Of a stretch of DNA of 64,000 nt, positions 53,802 through 62,234 are shown one piece after another. The DNA is from a candidate division Zixibacteria bacterium HGW-Zixibacteria-1. GTDB lineage: Bacteria > Zixibacteria > MSB-5A5 > GN15 > PGXB01. A program made the translations under genes and the position numbers. How positions within the stretch are numbered: the stretch's first letter is position 1; the number at the start of each line of letters is the position of its first letter. Under the pieces are notes generated by a model. The model was not told the DNA's origin. It was given only the letters and a program-made list of their open reading frames with translations, and searched no databases. The stretch is taken from assembly GCA_002838945.1 (NCBI GenBank), contig PGXB01000010.1, forward strand, positions 62,001-126,000, read 5' to 3'.

Positions 53802-55526
53802 CTATTTAAGAACCTGGACATCCGCCGTTTGCGGTTTTCTGAAAACAAGCTGCTCGACAAAGGAAAAGAGCGAGAAACAGGTCCAGTATAGCACCAATCC
53901 GGCCGAGGCGGAGTAGAAAAAGAAGCCCAGCATCAGCGGCATAATATATGTCAGAGCCTTATTCTTCGGGTCCGTCATGGTCATCTTCTGCTGGACAAAC
54001 ATCAGCGCCACCATCAGAACCACAAGAATAATATAGGGATCGGTCACCGACAGCGCCCCACGCGAAAGATCGTCCCACCATAAAATAAACGGTGCCTGGC
54101 GCAGCAAAATGGTCGAACGGAAGACGGCAAAAAGAGCAAAGAAAAGAGGCATCTGCGGCAAATACGGCAGACATCCGGATAACGGATTAATACCCCTCTC
54201 CTTATAAAGTTTCATCATTTCTTTATTTAACGCCTGAGGATTATTCTTGTGCTTCTCCTGAAGCTCCTTCATCCTCGGCTGAATTTCCTTCATGGCCTGC
54301 ATCGACTGAACCGTCTTCCGGGACAGCGGCCAGGTGATCAGTTTGATAAATGCCGAGAAGATGATAATCACCAAACCATAGTTGGGGATGATGCTGTACA
54401 TTCGCGGCAGAAGCCACATGATCGGAATGGCAAAGATCTTGATAATCCATCCGATAAATGGGGTCGTTCCGATATCGATTATATCGACAACACCATTGTT
54501 AAAATCTTTGAGACGTTCATAGTCCATCGGGCCGATATAAACCGAAAAGCTGTCTTTCATCGGCTCACTCAGTGGCGGCTCCATCAAGATACCGATCGCG
54601 AGCTCGCGAGCCTTGACCTTCTTGCCGTTAATAAGCAGATGATCCTGAATGCCCGAGGCAATGGTGCCGGTACCCAGTCGTGACCGTGGAATCATCACGG
54701 CCGCAAAATATTTCGACCTGGTGGCCACCCAGCTGGTGGTGCCGTCATATGTCCCGCTGAACTGATCATTATTGTAATCATCGAATTTTATCCGCTCGCC
54801 GGCCTGCAGGGCCATTGCCCACATGGAATTGTAGTCATCCTGAAAATCCAGCTCTGTCGGCATAAGCTTGTTGTTCCACTCCAACGTATATCGGCGGTCA
54901 AAACCCAGGGCCTCCGGATTGTTAACCTCAACCACCAGATCATAATCAAACCGGTCGGCATAAAAATGGTAACGCTTGGTGATAGTCGAATTGTCCTTGC
55001 GATAAGTATAGATAACATCAGCCGAGCCGCTTGAGATTCGAAAATTTCGCTCACGAGACTGGCAATTGAAAATATAACTTCCGGTCGAAATCGACCGGCT
55101 GCTAAACTTGAGTTCAGGCGTTGCGATTGCATTATCAGGAAGCATCTCAACCGGTTCACCATCACCAGGATACAAATAATTAACCAGTTTCAACGAAACC
55201 GGGCCGCCCCCATAGTTGGATAAGGCGACTTTCATGACGTTGGTTTCGACAAAAACAGTTTCCGCCGGCGGCGGTGGAATCGAGCCATTATCAGCCTGTG
55301 TCAATTCAGCCATTTGGGCAGTAACATCTGTCACATCGGCAGCAGTCGGCTGTGACGGAGTTGCCTGTTGTGTCTTTACTTGTTGTGTATCAGCTTGTTG
55401 TGTTATCTGTTCGGTGGCAACAGGGCGCTCAATTGGCTGGAGAAAGCCAAGCTTTGTCATTATTGGAACCCAGAATATTACTAGGACTCCGAGAAGTATT
55501 ATTATTGGTATGGTTCTTTTGTCCAA
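53802..55526 (-). CDS. yidC: membrane protein insertase YidC
   Basis: YidC inserts and folds inner-membrane proteins, alone or with SecYEG. The 574-residue protein has an N-terminal membrane anchor (MDKRTIPIIILLGVLVIFW), a Gln/Thr-rich linker, the periplasmic beta-sandwich domain (about 85-330) and the conserved C-terminal core of five membrane segments (WPLSRKTVQSMQAMKEIQPR, YKERGINPLSGCLPYLPQMP). It ends before mnmE, whose ATG lies only six bases past this stop. The length is that of a Gram-negative-type YidC. It starts 13 bases after yidD. Confidence 0.97.
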   Translation of the reverse strand: MDKRTIPIIILLGVLVIFWVPIMTKLGFLQPIERPVATEQITQQADTQQVKTQQATPSQPTAADVTDVTAQMAELTQADNGSIPPPPAETVFVETNVMKVALSNYGGGPVSLKLVNYLYPGDGEPVEMLPDNAIATPELKFSSRSISTGSYIFNCQSRERNFRISSGSADVIYTYRKDNSTITKRYHFYADRFDYDLVVEVNNPEALGFDRRYTLEWNNKLMPTELDFQDDYNSMWAMALQAGERIKFDDYNNDQFSGTYDGTTSWVATRSKYFAAVMIPRSRLGTGTIASGIQDHLLINGKKVKARELAIGILMEPPLSEPMKDSFSVYIGPMDYERLKDFNNGVVDIIDIGTTPFIGWIIKIFAIPIMWLLPRMYSIIPNYGLVIIIFSAFIKLITWPLSRKTVQSMQAMKEIQPRMKELQEKHKNNPQALNKEMMKLYKERGINPLSGCLPYLPQMPLFFALFAVFRSTILLRQAPFILWWDDLSRGALSVTDPYIILVVLMVALMFVQQKMTMTDPKNKALTYIMPLMLGFFFYSASAGLVLYWTCFSLFSFVEQLVFRKPQTADVQVLK

Positions 55527-55539
55527 AATCTAACTCCGT

Positions 55540-55794
55540 TTATATATCATCCTGATTTTTCAATGGAACCGGATCATAGCCGCCTTCATGCCAGGGGTGG
55601 CAGCGAAATATCCTTTTAACCGCCATAATTGCTCCGTGCCAGGCGCCGTAATGCCGGATAGCGTCCTCGGCATAATGCGAACAGGTCGGGTAGTACCGGC
55701 ACTGATTGCCGATCATTGGCGACAATGTATATCGATAAATTGTAATAAGCAGAAGCAGCGGATAGCTGAATATGGATATTTTGCGGTCAAGCAT
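55540..55794 (-). CDS. yidD: membrane protein insertion efficiency factor YidD
   Basis: This 84-residue protein has the conserved YidD core YRYTLSPMIGNQCRYYPTCS followed by HYAEDAIRHYGAWHG and RCHPWHEGGYDPVP. It is a small membrane-associated factor that aids YidC/Sec insertion. It overlaps rnpA by eight bases, in the usual order rnpA-yidD-yidC. Confidence 0.97.
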   Translation of the reverse strand: MLDRKISIFSYPLLLLITIYRYTLSPMIGNQCRYYPTCSHYAEDAIRHYGAWHGAIMAVKRIFRCHPWHEGGYDPVPLKNQDDI

Positions 55795-56128
55795 TTAGAT
55801 TCAACGATTTAAATAGACGTTCCAGTTCGCTTTCAAGCAGTTTATGGTCGATACCATCGGCCGCGCCCTTAAAACGGACAATAAAAGTGCCGGCGATATT
55901 TTCCTGCTCTTGAAGCTTTCTGAAGTCTTCTCGCATCCAGCGTTTTATTCGATTGCGCGCCACAGCCTTACCAGCCCGCCCCGAAATTAAAAAAGCAACC
56001 TGATAATTCCCGGCTTTCTCCGGCAGTGCCTTATCATAATAAAGCTCCAGCCGACTGGAAGTATGTTTTTTCCCGGAGCGAAGCAGTGATTGAATCATCG
56101 TTTTGCTTTTCAGGCTGTAACGGGACAA
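55787..56128 (-). CDS. rnpA: ribonuclease P protein component
   Basis: This basic protein of 113 residues assists the RNase P RNA in cutting the 5' leaders of tRNA precursors. The signature GRAGKAVARNRIKRWMRE is present, with VAFLISGRAG before it. An alternative internal ATG exists at residue 11, but the first start fits the family length. It follows rpmH by eight bases and shares its promoter. Confidence 0.95.
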   Translation of the reverse strand: MSRYSLKSKTMIQSLLRSGKKHTSSRLELYYDKALPEKAGNYQVAFLISGRAGKAVARNRIKRWMREDFRKLQEQENIAGTFIVRFKGAADGIDHKLLESELERLFKSLNLNA

Positions 56129-56136
56129 TTATTATT

Positions 56137-56289
56137 CTATTTTTCTTTTTTGGTGCTGACAGTCAGTCTTTTTCTGCCTTTGGCCCGACGGCGAGCCAGA
56201 ACCTGACGGCCCGTCCGAGTGGACATTCTTTTCCTGAAACCGTGGTCGTTTATCTTCTTCCGGTTCGATGGCTGAAATGTTCTTTTCAT
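56137..56289 (-). CDS. rpmH: 50S ribosomal protein L34
   Basis: This 50-residue protein is very basic, with the L34 start [12 protein letters not shown] followed by [20 protein letters not shown] and a final KKEK. It is the first gene of the block and is preceded by a clear promoter. In many bacteria dnaA and oriC lie just upstream, but here a secreted metalloprotease gene does. Confidence 0.97.
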   Translation of the reverse strand: MKRTFQPSNRKKINDHGFRKRMSTRTGRQVLARRRAKGRKRLTVSTKKEK

Positions 56290-56644
56290 TTTCGTCTCAC
56301 TTTCAATTCTATTATAGAATGGCTAATATAACCAAATTTCCGCAATCGTCAAGCAAAATTGCCGACTATATACCCCATAAATTATACCTCCAAATCTATT
56401 ACGGGTCGAATATCAAAAAGTTTAAAAATGCAAAACCCCGAATTTCCCAACCAATTAGGGAATAATACGGCCCATCAGCGGGTATCACGCGATATACCTA
56501 TCATCAATCCCCGGCCGGCTGTATTTTTAACCTGGGTTCTTCAGGAAATAATTGTTTTTATATATTACATTTAAATTCGATTATATAATATACTGCTGAC
56601 GGATAGATCAAGGAAATCATAACCTCTGGACCATGGAGGGAGCC
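56290..56644. other. divergent intergenic region upstream of rpmH
   Basis: The left end holds the rpmH promoter (56325-56352). The rest is AT-rich and should contain the promoter of the plus-strand metalloprotease; a TATAAT at 56584-56589 lacks a good -35 box. No DnaA boxes (TTATCCACA type) were seen, so I do not place oriC here. Confidence 0.5.
56325..56352 (-). promoter_or_regulatory. rpmH: sigma70-type promoter of the rpmH operon
   Basis: On the minus strand TTGACG (56347-56352), a 16-base spacer and TATATT (56325-56330) lie about 36 bases before the rpmH start. Confidence 0.65.
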
Positions 56645-58555
56645 ATGAGATTCATGATTGACAACACCGATAAAACCATCATTTTTCTGGCGGCAATACT
56701 GGCCGCAGCCATATTAATCCTGCCATCATCAGGGCAATCAGCCGGTCTTTCTAAAGAATATCAGCAGGAACTTGATGCCCGCATACTGTTTCTCCGAAAC
56801 ATGGGGCCGGCGCCGGTCCTGGTCAAAGATCAGCCGCCGCAGCGCTGCGGCACTCCGACCGCGCTCGAGTATTTCATACGCCTCGATAATTTAACAATTA
56901 AATCCGAAACCGCCGCCACCGCCTACAACCGGCCGTCGCTGCAATATTCTTATAAATCACCCGGCGGATATTTCTGGGTGCATTATGACATTGACGGCGC
57001 CGATGCCGTTTATTTGCCGGGAACCGACACCCTTGCGGGCGGCGATGGGATCCCCGATTATGTCAACAAAATCGGCGAAATGGCCGACTCGGTCTGGGAA
57101 TTCGAAATTAATCATCTCGACTATCCGGCGCCCTACGACCTCACCGGCGGCGGCGACTCGCTTATGGATATATATATTATCAACCTGGGCACCGGCTACT
57201 ACGGCATCACTTATCCGGAATCGACTTTGAGCGTCCAGGCGGTTACTTCATACATCGTTATCGACAACAACTACGATTTCTGGCCGTACAACACCGGCCC
57301 GGAGCTGAACCGGCGGCTCGATGCCGCCCGGGTCACCGTGGCCCACGAGTTTTTTCATACTGTCCACTTCATTCTCGATTACACCGAATATGAGGAAGAG
57401 GACAGTTATTTTAAATTGTATTGGTGGGAGATGTCTTCGACCTGGATGGAAGAAATGATGTATGACGGCATCAACGACTACTATTACTATCTCGAATATT
57501 ATCTCGATTACACCTGGCTCGGTCTTCAATTTGTCGATTATCCATCACAGACCATCCATCAGTACGGCGCCATGCTGTTCCCGTTATTTTTAACAGAGAA
57601 ATTCGACACTTCGATCGTGTACGATATTTGGGCGCGCTGTCAATCATATGGTCCCGGCTCGCAGTTTCCGCTGGCGGCCAATTCGGCCATCTTAAATATA
57701 AGCGCCGGCACTTATGACCTTCTGATCGCTTTCAACGAATTCGCAGCCTGGAATTACTTTACGGCGATTGGTTTCGATGCCGCCCCCAATGAAATGGGTT
57801 ACCCTGAAGCCGCAAATTACCCGGCCATCCCCGACTCGGTCATACTTGACATCAACGATTATGCCGATGTCAATCTGGTCTGGCCGGTCTGGCCGGACAC
57901 GCTGCCCGATGGTTCCTCGCTGACTTTTTTCAAGACGCACATGCCGCAGAATATGGCCGCTCATTATGTAAGATTAAACAATCTCGGTCAATTCAATGAC
58001 ACTCTCTTTATCGGCGGTGACCCTTCGATTGACTGGGCCGTTATCGCTTTCGGCTATAATCCTTACACTTTCCACTATGAGTTCATGCAGCAGTCGGAAA
58101 TGTCGGGCGGGGATGTTTTGAGATTCACGAAACCGGCCTTTGAATACAGCCAAATCCTTATTATCTTATCACCGGTTTCGACCAGTATCGACCTTTATCC
58201 CGATAAATTTGGATACAGTTTGGTTGCGGGGATTTACGCCGACGTCGATGATCAACCGGAGAATGACATTCTTCCGGAGCAGTTCCTGCTTCAGCAGAAT
58301 TATCCCAACCCGTTTAATCCGATAACAACCATTGCCTATTCGGTACCGTGGCGGTCTGAGGTAAAACTGGTGGTTTATAATGTCCTTGGTCAGGCTGTCA
58401 AAACGCTTTTACAGGGAACCCGGGCGGCCGGGGATTATACTATTATATGGGATGGAACCGACCAGTCGGGAAAACCGGTCCCGTCGGGCATTTATTTCTA
58501 TCAGTTCAGTTGCGGCGATTTCCAGACCTCGAGAAAAATGATCCTGTCCAAATAG
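56645..58555 (+). CDS. secreted MXAN_6640-like metalloprotease with type IX-like tail
   Basis: The start is ATG 56645 (636 residues), with GGAGGGAGCC before it. An ATG at 56633 overlaps that ribosome site. A signal peptide (FMIDNTDKTIIFLAAILAAAILIL) is followed by a domain with YFWVHYDIDGADAV and DGIPDYVNKIGEMADSVW, as in MXAN_6640-type putative zinc proteases. The active-site region reads VTVAHEFFHTVHF, a HExxH motif, with STWMEEMMYD about 30 residues later giving the likely third ligand Glu. A beta domain precedes the C-terminal FlgD-like tail (LQQNYPNPFNPITT, VYNVLGQ, AGDYTIIWDG, PSGIYFYQF, SRKMILSK). It is the only tail protein in the window on the plus strand and is followed by a bidirectional terminator. 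Confidence 0.88.
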   Translation: MRFMIDNTDKTIIFLAAILAAAILILPSSGQSAGLSKEYQQELDARILFLRNMGPAPVLVKDQPPQRCGTPTALEYFIRLDNLTIKSETAATAYNRPSLQYSYKSPGGYFWVHYDIDGADAVYLPGTDTLAGGDGIPDYVNKIGEMADSVWEFEINHLDYPAPYDLTGGGDSLMDIYIINLGTGYYGITYPESTLSVQAVTSYIVIDNNYDFWPYNTGPELNRRLDAARVTVAHEFFHTVHFILDYTEYEEEDSYFKLYWWEMSSTWMEEMMYDGINDYYYYLEYYLDYTWLGLQFVDYPSQTIHQYGAMLFPLFLTEKFDTSIVYDIWARCQSYGPGSQFPLAANSAILNISAGTYDLLIAFNEFAAWNYFTAIGFDAAPNEMGYPEAANYPAIPDSVILDINDYADVNLVWPVWPDTLPDGSSLTFFKTHMPQNMAAHYVRLNNLGQFNDTLFIGGDPSIDWAVIAFGYNPYTFHYEFMQQSEMSGGDVLRFTKPAFEYSQILIILSPVSTSIDLYPDKFGYSLVAGIYADVDDQPENDILPEQFLLQQNYPNPFNPITTIAYSVPWRSEVKLVVYNVLGQAVKTLLQGTRAAGDYTIIWDGTDQSGKPVPSGIYFYQFSCGDFQTSRKMILSK

Positions 58556-58591
58556 ACGGATATTATCGGTGGCGAAGACTCAGGATTTCGA

Positions 58592-58619
58592 ACGGCGGGT
58601 CAAAAAAATGACCCGCCGT
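58592..58619. terminator. bidirectional terminator hairpin
   Basis: ACGGCGGGTCA and TGACCCGCCGT form a perfect 11-bp stem around six A residues between the convergent genes ending at 58555 and 58630. CTTCATTGCTTT follows on the plus strand. Confidence 0.7.
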
Positions 58620-58629
58620 CTTCATTGCT

Positions 58630-58881
58630 TTAATTAATCAGGAATTGGTTAATAGCCAGAAGAATTAATCCGGCCATCAATGTATATTGTCCCAGCATAA
58701 AGATTAAATATCCCGACGAAACCCACATCTGCTTATACTTCCACGGGAAAATGGAATATCTCCAGCTGCTCTCGCCTGTAATCGTCGGGTGATCCGGCTT
58801 GCGAAGCCACATCGAGCGCATCAACAAAATGAAACCGATCAAAACCAATATTAATCCGGCCAGCGGCAATGCTGTCTGCAT
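58630..58881 (-). CDS. small two-segment membrane protein
   Basis: I do not recognise this 83-residue protein. It has membrane segments at about 5-24 (LPLAGLILVLIGFILLM) and about 55-80 (GYLIFMLGQYTLMAGLILLAI) joined by a basic, aromatic loop (WRYSIFPWKYKQMWVS). It follows the nuclease-like gene by 30 bases and is probably co-transcribed. Coding is supported by the well-formed membrane segments and by the tight fit between its neighbours. Confidence 0.65.
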   Translation of the reverse strand: MQTALPLAGLILVLIGFILLMRSMWLRKPDHPTITGESSWRYSIFPWKYKQMWVSSGYLIFMLGQYTLMAGLILLAINQFLIN

Positions 58882-58911
58882 AATGCTAATCCCGCCTTAA
58901 ATGGGTTTTAC

Positions 58912-59889
58912 CTATTTCTTATTTTTCTTACGCTGCTTTGCTTCCCAATCCTTGTGGCGACGCCAGATATGAAGCCATACTCGCGCGATCGAATCGATGG
59001 CATCGGCAAGCATTATGGCGCTCATTTTTTCAAAATCATATTTCTGATTCTTGAGTGAACTCAGGTTTGTCTTGGTAACATTGTTCTGGTTATAGTTCTT
59101 TGGAATAAAATCAAAGGAAATCAGGTACGAGTACTGACAGACGGCATACATAAAATCCCATATATTATTATTACCCTTACCATAATCCCACAGGAAATCC
59201 CTCTTCATCGACTCTTCTTCCACTTTTTTCAAAAATGATCCGCTGAAGGGATGCTTCGGATCATCCTGGAAAAGAGGAAACCCTTCCGGGTCATACAGAA
59301 AACGTTCATTGTCCTTATCGACCTGATAGTACTTTGCAATTTCCTTATCCCACAATCCCTCGACATGCCCGTGAATATTCTTCCCCTTGGAAAATTGTCG
59401 GTAGTCGCTGTGAAACGGTACATGGGCATCGGCGACATAGTGACTGAGCATAAAAAATCGCAATGTTATATGATTATCGGTGGTGACAACCGGGGAGCCT
59501 TTGTGTTCCATTTCCAGCATTTTCAAATTATCTATAATCGAATGTGCGATCGATTCACACCGGTCCGGGAGATTGTTGCCTTCCTCGATGGAATATGGTT
59601 TTTTGTAAAGTGAAGATGTTTTCCCGGCGGCATACATCTTATATGTTTTCGGCAGTTCCCGGAAATGGTCTTTTCCTTTTACGACCGGCTTCATCTTATA
59701 GACATGACTGGTGGCCATATCCTTGATAACTTCATCGGGGTACCATGCGCCCTGCATTACATCATCTTTGTGGTCACCGAACCAGTCAACCAGACCGTCA
59801 GCATAAGTTCGCAGGTCTTTTTTCAATTTGGCTCTTTTAAGTCTTTCGACCGCCTTAAAGGCCAGCCATGCATGCGAATATTGTTTCAT
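58912..59889 (-). CDS. zinc-dependent phospholipase C / P1-nuclease-like protein
   Basis: The start is ATG 59889 (325 residues), preceded by GGAGGAATT. The frame is open to 59961 without a ribosome site. The fold class is suggested by SHAWLAFKA at the N-terminus, AWYPDEVIKDMATSHVY and above all LRFFMLSHYVADAHVPFHSDYR, which matches the HxxxDxHxPxH zinc-ligand pattern of phospholipase C/P1 nuclease proteins. Later conserved-looking parts include HVEGLWDKEIAKYY. There is no signal peptide, although most family members are secreted, so it may act in the cytoplasm or leave by another route. The C-terminus is very basic (KQRKKNKK). Confidence 0.75.
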   Translation of the reverse strand: MKQYSHAWLAFKAVERLKRAKLKKDLRTYADGLVDWFGDHKDDVMQGAWYPDEVIKDMATSHVYKMKPVVKGKDHFRELPKTYKMYAAGKTSSLYKKPYSIEEGNNLPDRCESIAHSIIDNLKMLEMEHKGSPVVTTDNHITLRFFMLSHYVADAHVPFHSDYRQFSKGKNIHGHVEGLWDKEIAKYYQVDKDNERFLYDPEGFPLFQDDPKHPFSGSFLKKVEEESMKRDFLWDYGKGNNNIWDFMYAVCQYSYLISFDFIPKNYNQNNVTKTNLSSLKNQKYDFEKMSAIMLADAIDSIARVWLHIWRRHKDWEAKQRKKNKK

Positions 59890-60135
59890 AATTCCTCCAC
59901 GGAAAGATAGTAAAAAACAACTTTCGTTTTTAACAATTCGGATACTGTGGCAAATTCCCAAAGATGTCTTGACGCTGATGTCGTGTGCCTGAATTGGACC
60001 GTCAATTTAATAGTAGCCTGCTTGGGGGCTGTCTGTCAAGCCAAAATAATCCTCTGAATCTTCTTTTTTGTCCTTGTCCGGCCATACAAACTTGATTAAG
60101 ATTATATCAAAACGACTTCCGGAGAGGATAAGACT
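59890..60135. other. divergent intergenic region
   Basis: This region separates the minus-strand nuclease-like gene and the plus-strand dipeptidase gene and should hold both promoters. No clear pair of boxes or repeat was recognised. TTGTCC and AAGATTATA stretches lie near 60071-60108. Confidence 0.4.
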
Positions 60136-61791
60136 ATGAGAAATTCCGCCAAAATACTTTTGCTGACGGCGATTTTTGTCGCAATGACATTCATGTCACC
60201 TTATGCCTGCACCAATTTGCTGGTGACCAAAGGAGCCTCGGCCGACGGCTCGGTGATGATCACTTATACCTGTGACGGCGAGTTTCACCCGCACATGGGC
60301 TATTCACCGGCGGCCGATTACCCGCCGGGCGATTCGCTCAAAATCGAGGACTGGCATGGCAATGCTCGCGGCTATATCAAACAGGTCCCCCACACGTATG
60401 CCGTGGTCGATATGATGAATGAGCACCAGTTGGCCATCAGCGAGACGACTTTCGACGGCCGCGAAGAACTCCAGAACAAACAGGGGATGCTGGGCTACTG
60501 GGATCTGATCGATCTGGCTCTTCGGCGCGCCAAAACGGCCCGCGAGGCGATCAAGGTGATGATCGACCTGGCGGAAGAATACGGCTATCGCTCGACCGGC
60601 GAGTCGATCTCAATTGCCGACCCCAATGAAGCCTGGATTCTGGAAATAATCGGGCCGGGCGAAGAGGGCAAAGGAGTGGTCTGGGTGGCGGTGAGAGTCC
60701 CCGACGGTTATATTTCCTGTCACGCCAACAAGGCCCGAATCGGCACCTTTCCGACCGATGACCCGGAAAACTGCCTTTATTCCAAAAATGTCAAATCATT
60801 CGCTGTCGAAAAAGGGTACTACAATCCCGATTCCGGCGAACCGTTCCGATTCTGCGAAGCTTACTGCCCGGCCACGCCTAAAAACCAGCGCTGGGCCGAC
60901 GGCCGGGTCTGGTCGATTTTGCGCCGCGCCGCCCCGTCGCAGAATTTTTCGCCCGACTATTATCGCGCCGTTTCGGGCACGGAGCCATATCCACTCTGGA
61001 TCCGCCCCGATAAGAAGCTTTCTCTTTCAGACGTAACCGCCCTTATGCGCGACCATTTCGAAGGCACCGATTGGGATATGACCAAAGGGGTCGATGCTGG
61101 CCCGTACGGTTTGCCGTATCGCTGGCGGCCGCTCGACTGGAAAGTGACCGATGAGAACGGCGACAGTGTCGAGTATGCCTGGGAGCGGGCCGTCTCGACC
61201 CAGCAGACCGGCTTCACGTTCGTCTCGCAGTCGCGTTCCTGGCTTCCGAATCCGGTCGGCGGAGTGTACTGGTACGGTCTCGATGACACCTGGTTCACCT
61301 GCTACACCCCGATGTACTGCGGTATCGATGCCATTCCATATTCATTCACGGTCGGCTCGCTTCAGAAATTTTCATGGGAATCGGCCTGGTGGGTGTTCAA
61401 TTTCGTCTCCAATATCGCCGGTTTGAAATATTCGTTCATGATCGAAGATATTCAGAAAGTGCAGTCTGAAATCGAGGGGGAATACATCGCCCTGCAACCG
61501 GCGATCGAAAAAACGGCGCTTGAATTGCATAAGTCCGATCCCGCTCTGATGACAAAGTACCTGACCGACTATTGTGTCAGCCATGCCGAGACAATGGTTG
61601 ACAAATGGCGCGCACTGGGCGAACATCTGCTGACTAAGTACAATGACGGTTATGTCAAAGATTCGACCGGCGAGCCGCAGAATGCCGGTTATCCCGAAAG
61701 CTGGCTGCGCGCGGTCCTCCGCGAGAACCCGGAAAAATACAAATTGCCTGTCTCAGACACCGCCAAAGCCGAATCGAGATTGGTGGATTGA
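60136..61791 (+). CDS. peptidase family C69 dipeptidase, exported
   Basis: This 551-residue protein starts with a signal peptide (MRNSAKILLLTAIFVAMTFM to SPYA). The mature part begins CTNLLVTKGASADGS, where the N-terminal Cys is the expected nucleophile of family C69 (dipeptidase A-like, an N-terminal-nucleophile fold). Further landmarks are HTYAVVDMMNEHQLAISE, DLIDLALRRAKTAREAI and SISIADPNEAWILEI. The C-terminal half has WDMTKGVDAGPYG, as in the family. The gene lies alone. GGAGAGGATAAGACT precedes the ATG. It probably cleaves dipeptides in the periplasm. The length is within the usual 480-560 range. Confidence 0.9.
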   Translation: MRNSAKILLLTAIFVAMTFMSPYACTNLLVTKGASADGSVMITYTCDGEFHPHMGYSPAADYPPGDSLKIEDWHGNARGYIKQVPHTYAVVDMMNEHQLAISETTFDGREELQNKQGMLGYWDLIDLALRRAKTAREAIKVMIDLAEEYGYRSTGESISIADPNEAWILEIIGPGEEGKGVVWVAVRVPDGYISCHANKARIGTFPTDDPENCLYSKNVKSFAVEKGYYNPDSGEPFRFCEAYCPATPKNQRWADGRVWSILRRAAPSQNFSPDYYRAVSGTEPYPLWIRPDKKLSLSDVTALMRDHFEGTDWDMTKGVDAGPYGLPYRWRPLDWKVTDENGDSVEYAWERAVSTQQTGFTFVSQSRSWLPNPVGGVYWYGLDDTWFTCYTPMYCGIDAIPYSFTVGSLQKFSWESAWWVFNFVSNIAGLKYSFMIEDIQKVQSEIEGEYIALQPAIEKTALELHKSDPALMTKYLTDYCVSHAETMVDKWRALGEHLLTKYNDGYVKDSTGEPQNAGYPESWLRAVLRENPEKYKLPVSDTAKAESRLVD

Positions 61792-62234
61792 TCGCGTCAA
61801 TGGCTGAGTACTGATATTCTGTCATGTCTTGTCCCGCCCTTGGCAGGATGTGACATGACGGACTTTGCCGATAATGTTTCATCGATCGGGTGGCCGCGCC
61901 AAATTTATTTGGGGCGGGGCTTTAAAAAACATCCCCAAACAAGTTTGGGAATGCCACCCGCCCGCAATTATACCTTATTGGGGGCAGACTATTCATTGCC
62001 GGGGAATGAACATTCAAATATTTTAAAAACGCAAAAACAAAGCCAATTTCTTGTAAGCGAAAGGAAACATTAAAATTACACGTAATTTTCGACCCGTAAA
62101 AACCACCGCATTACATCATTTTGATAGTAATTTTGTTGGGCCGGATTGCCATAACAATCGAACCCACAGCCCGCCGAGGCGGGTGGGGCACCCGGTCATC
62201 GGCGAAGAAAGGACCTGACACAAAGAAAACTCCA
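61792..62234. other. intergenic region with hairpin repeats
   Basis: No gene lies here. It holds a third copy of the intergenic hairpin (61819-61860), a palindrome CCCAAAC-AA-GTTTGGG (61934-61949), an AT-rich part and a small hairpin CCCGCC-GA-GGCGGG (62170-62183) 51 bases beyond the aldehyde dehydrogenase stop, which lacks a T run. Confidence 0.5.
61819..61860. repeat. intergenic hairpin repeat, copy C
   Basis: Outer arms GTCATGTC and GACATGAC pair perfectly. The inner TTGTCCC and GGATGTG positions match copies A and B. It lies just after the C69 dipeptidase stop. Confidence 0.7.

Noticed and set aside
56290-56644. oriC or dnaA upstream of rpmH
   Set aside because: No DnaA-box cluster was found and the next gene is a secreted metalloprotease. 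The box cluster is at 46815-46935 instead.
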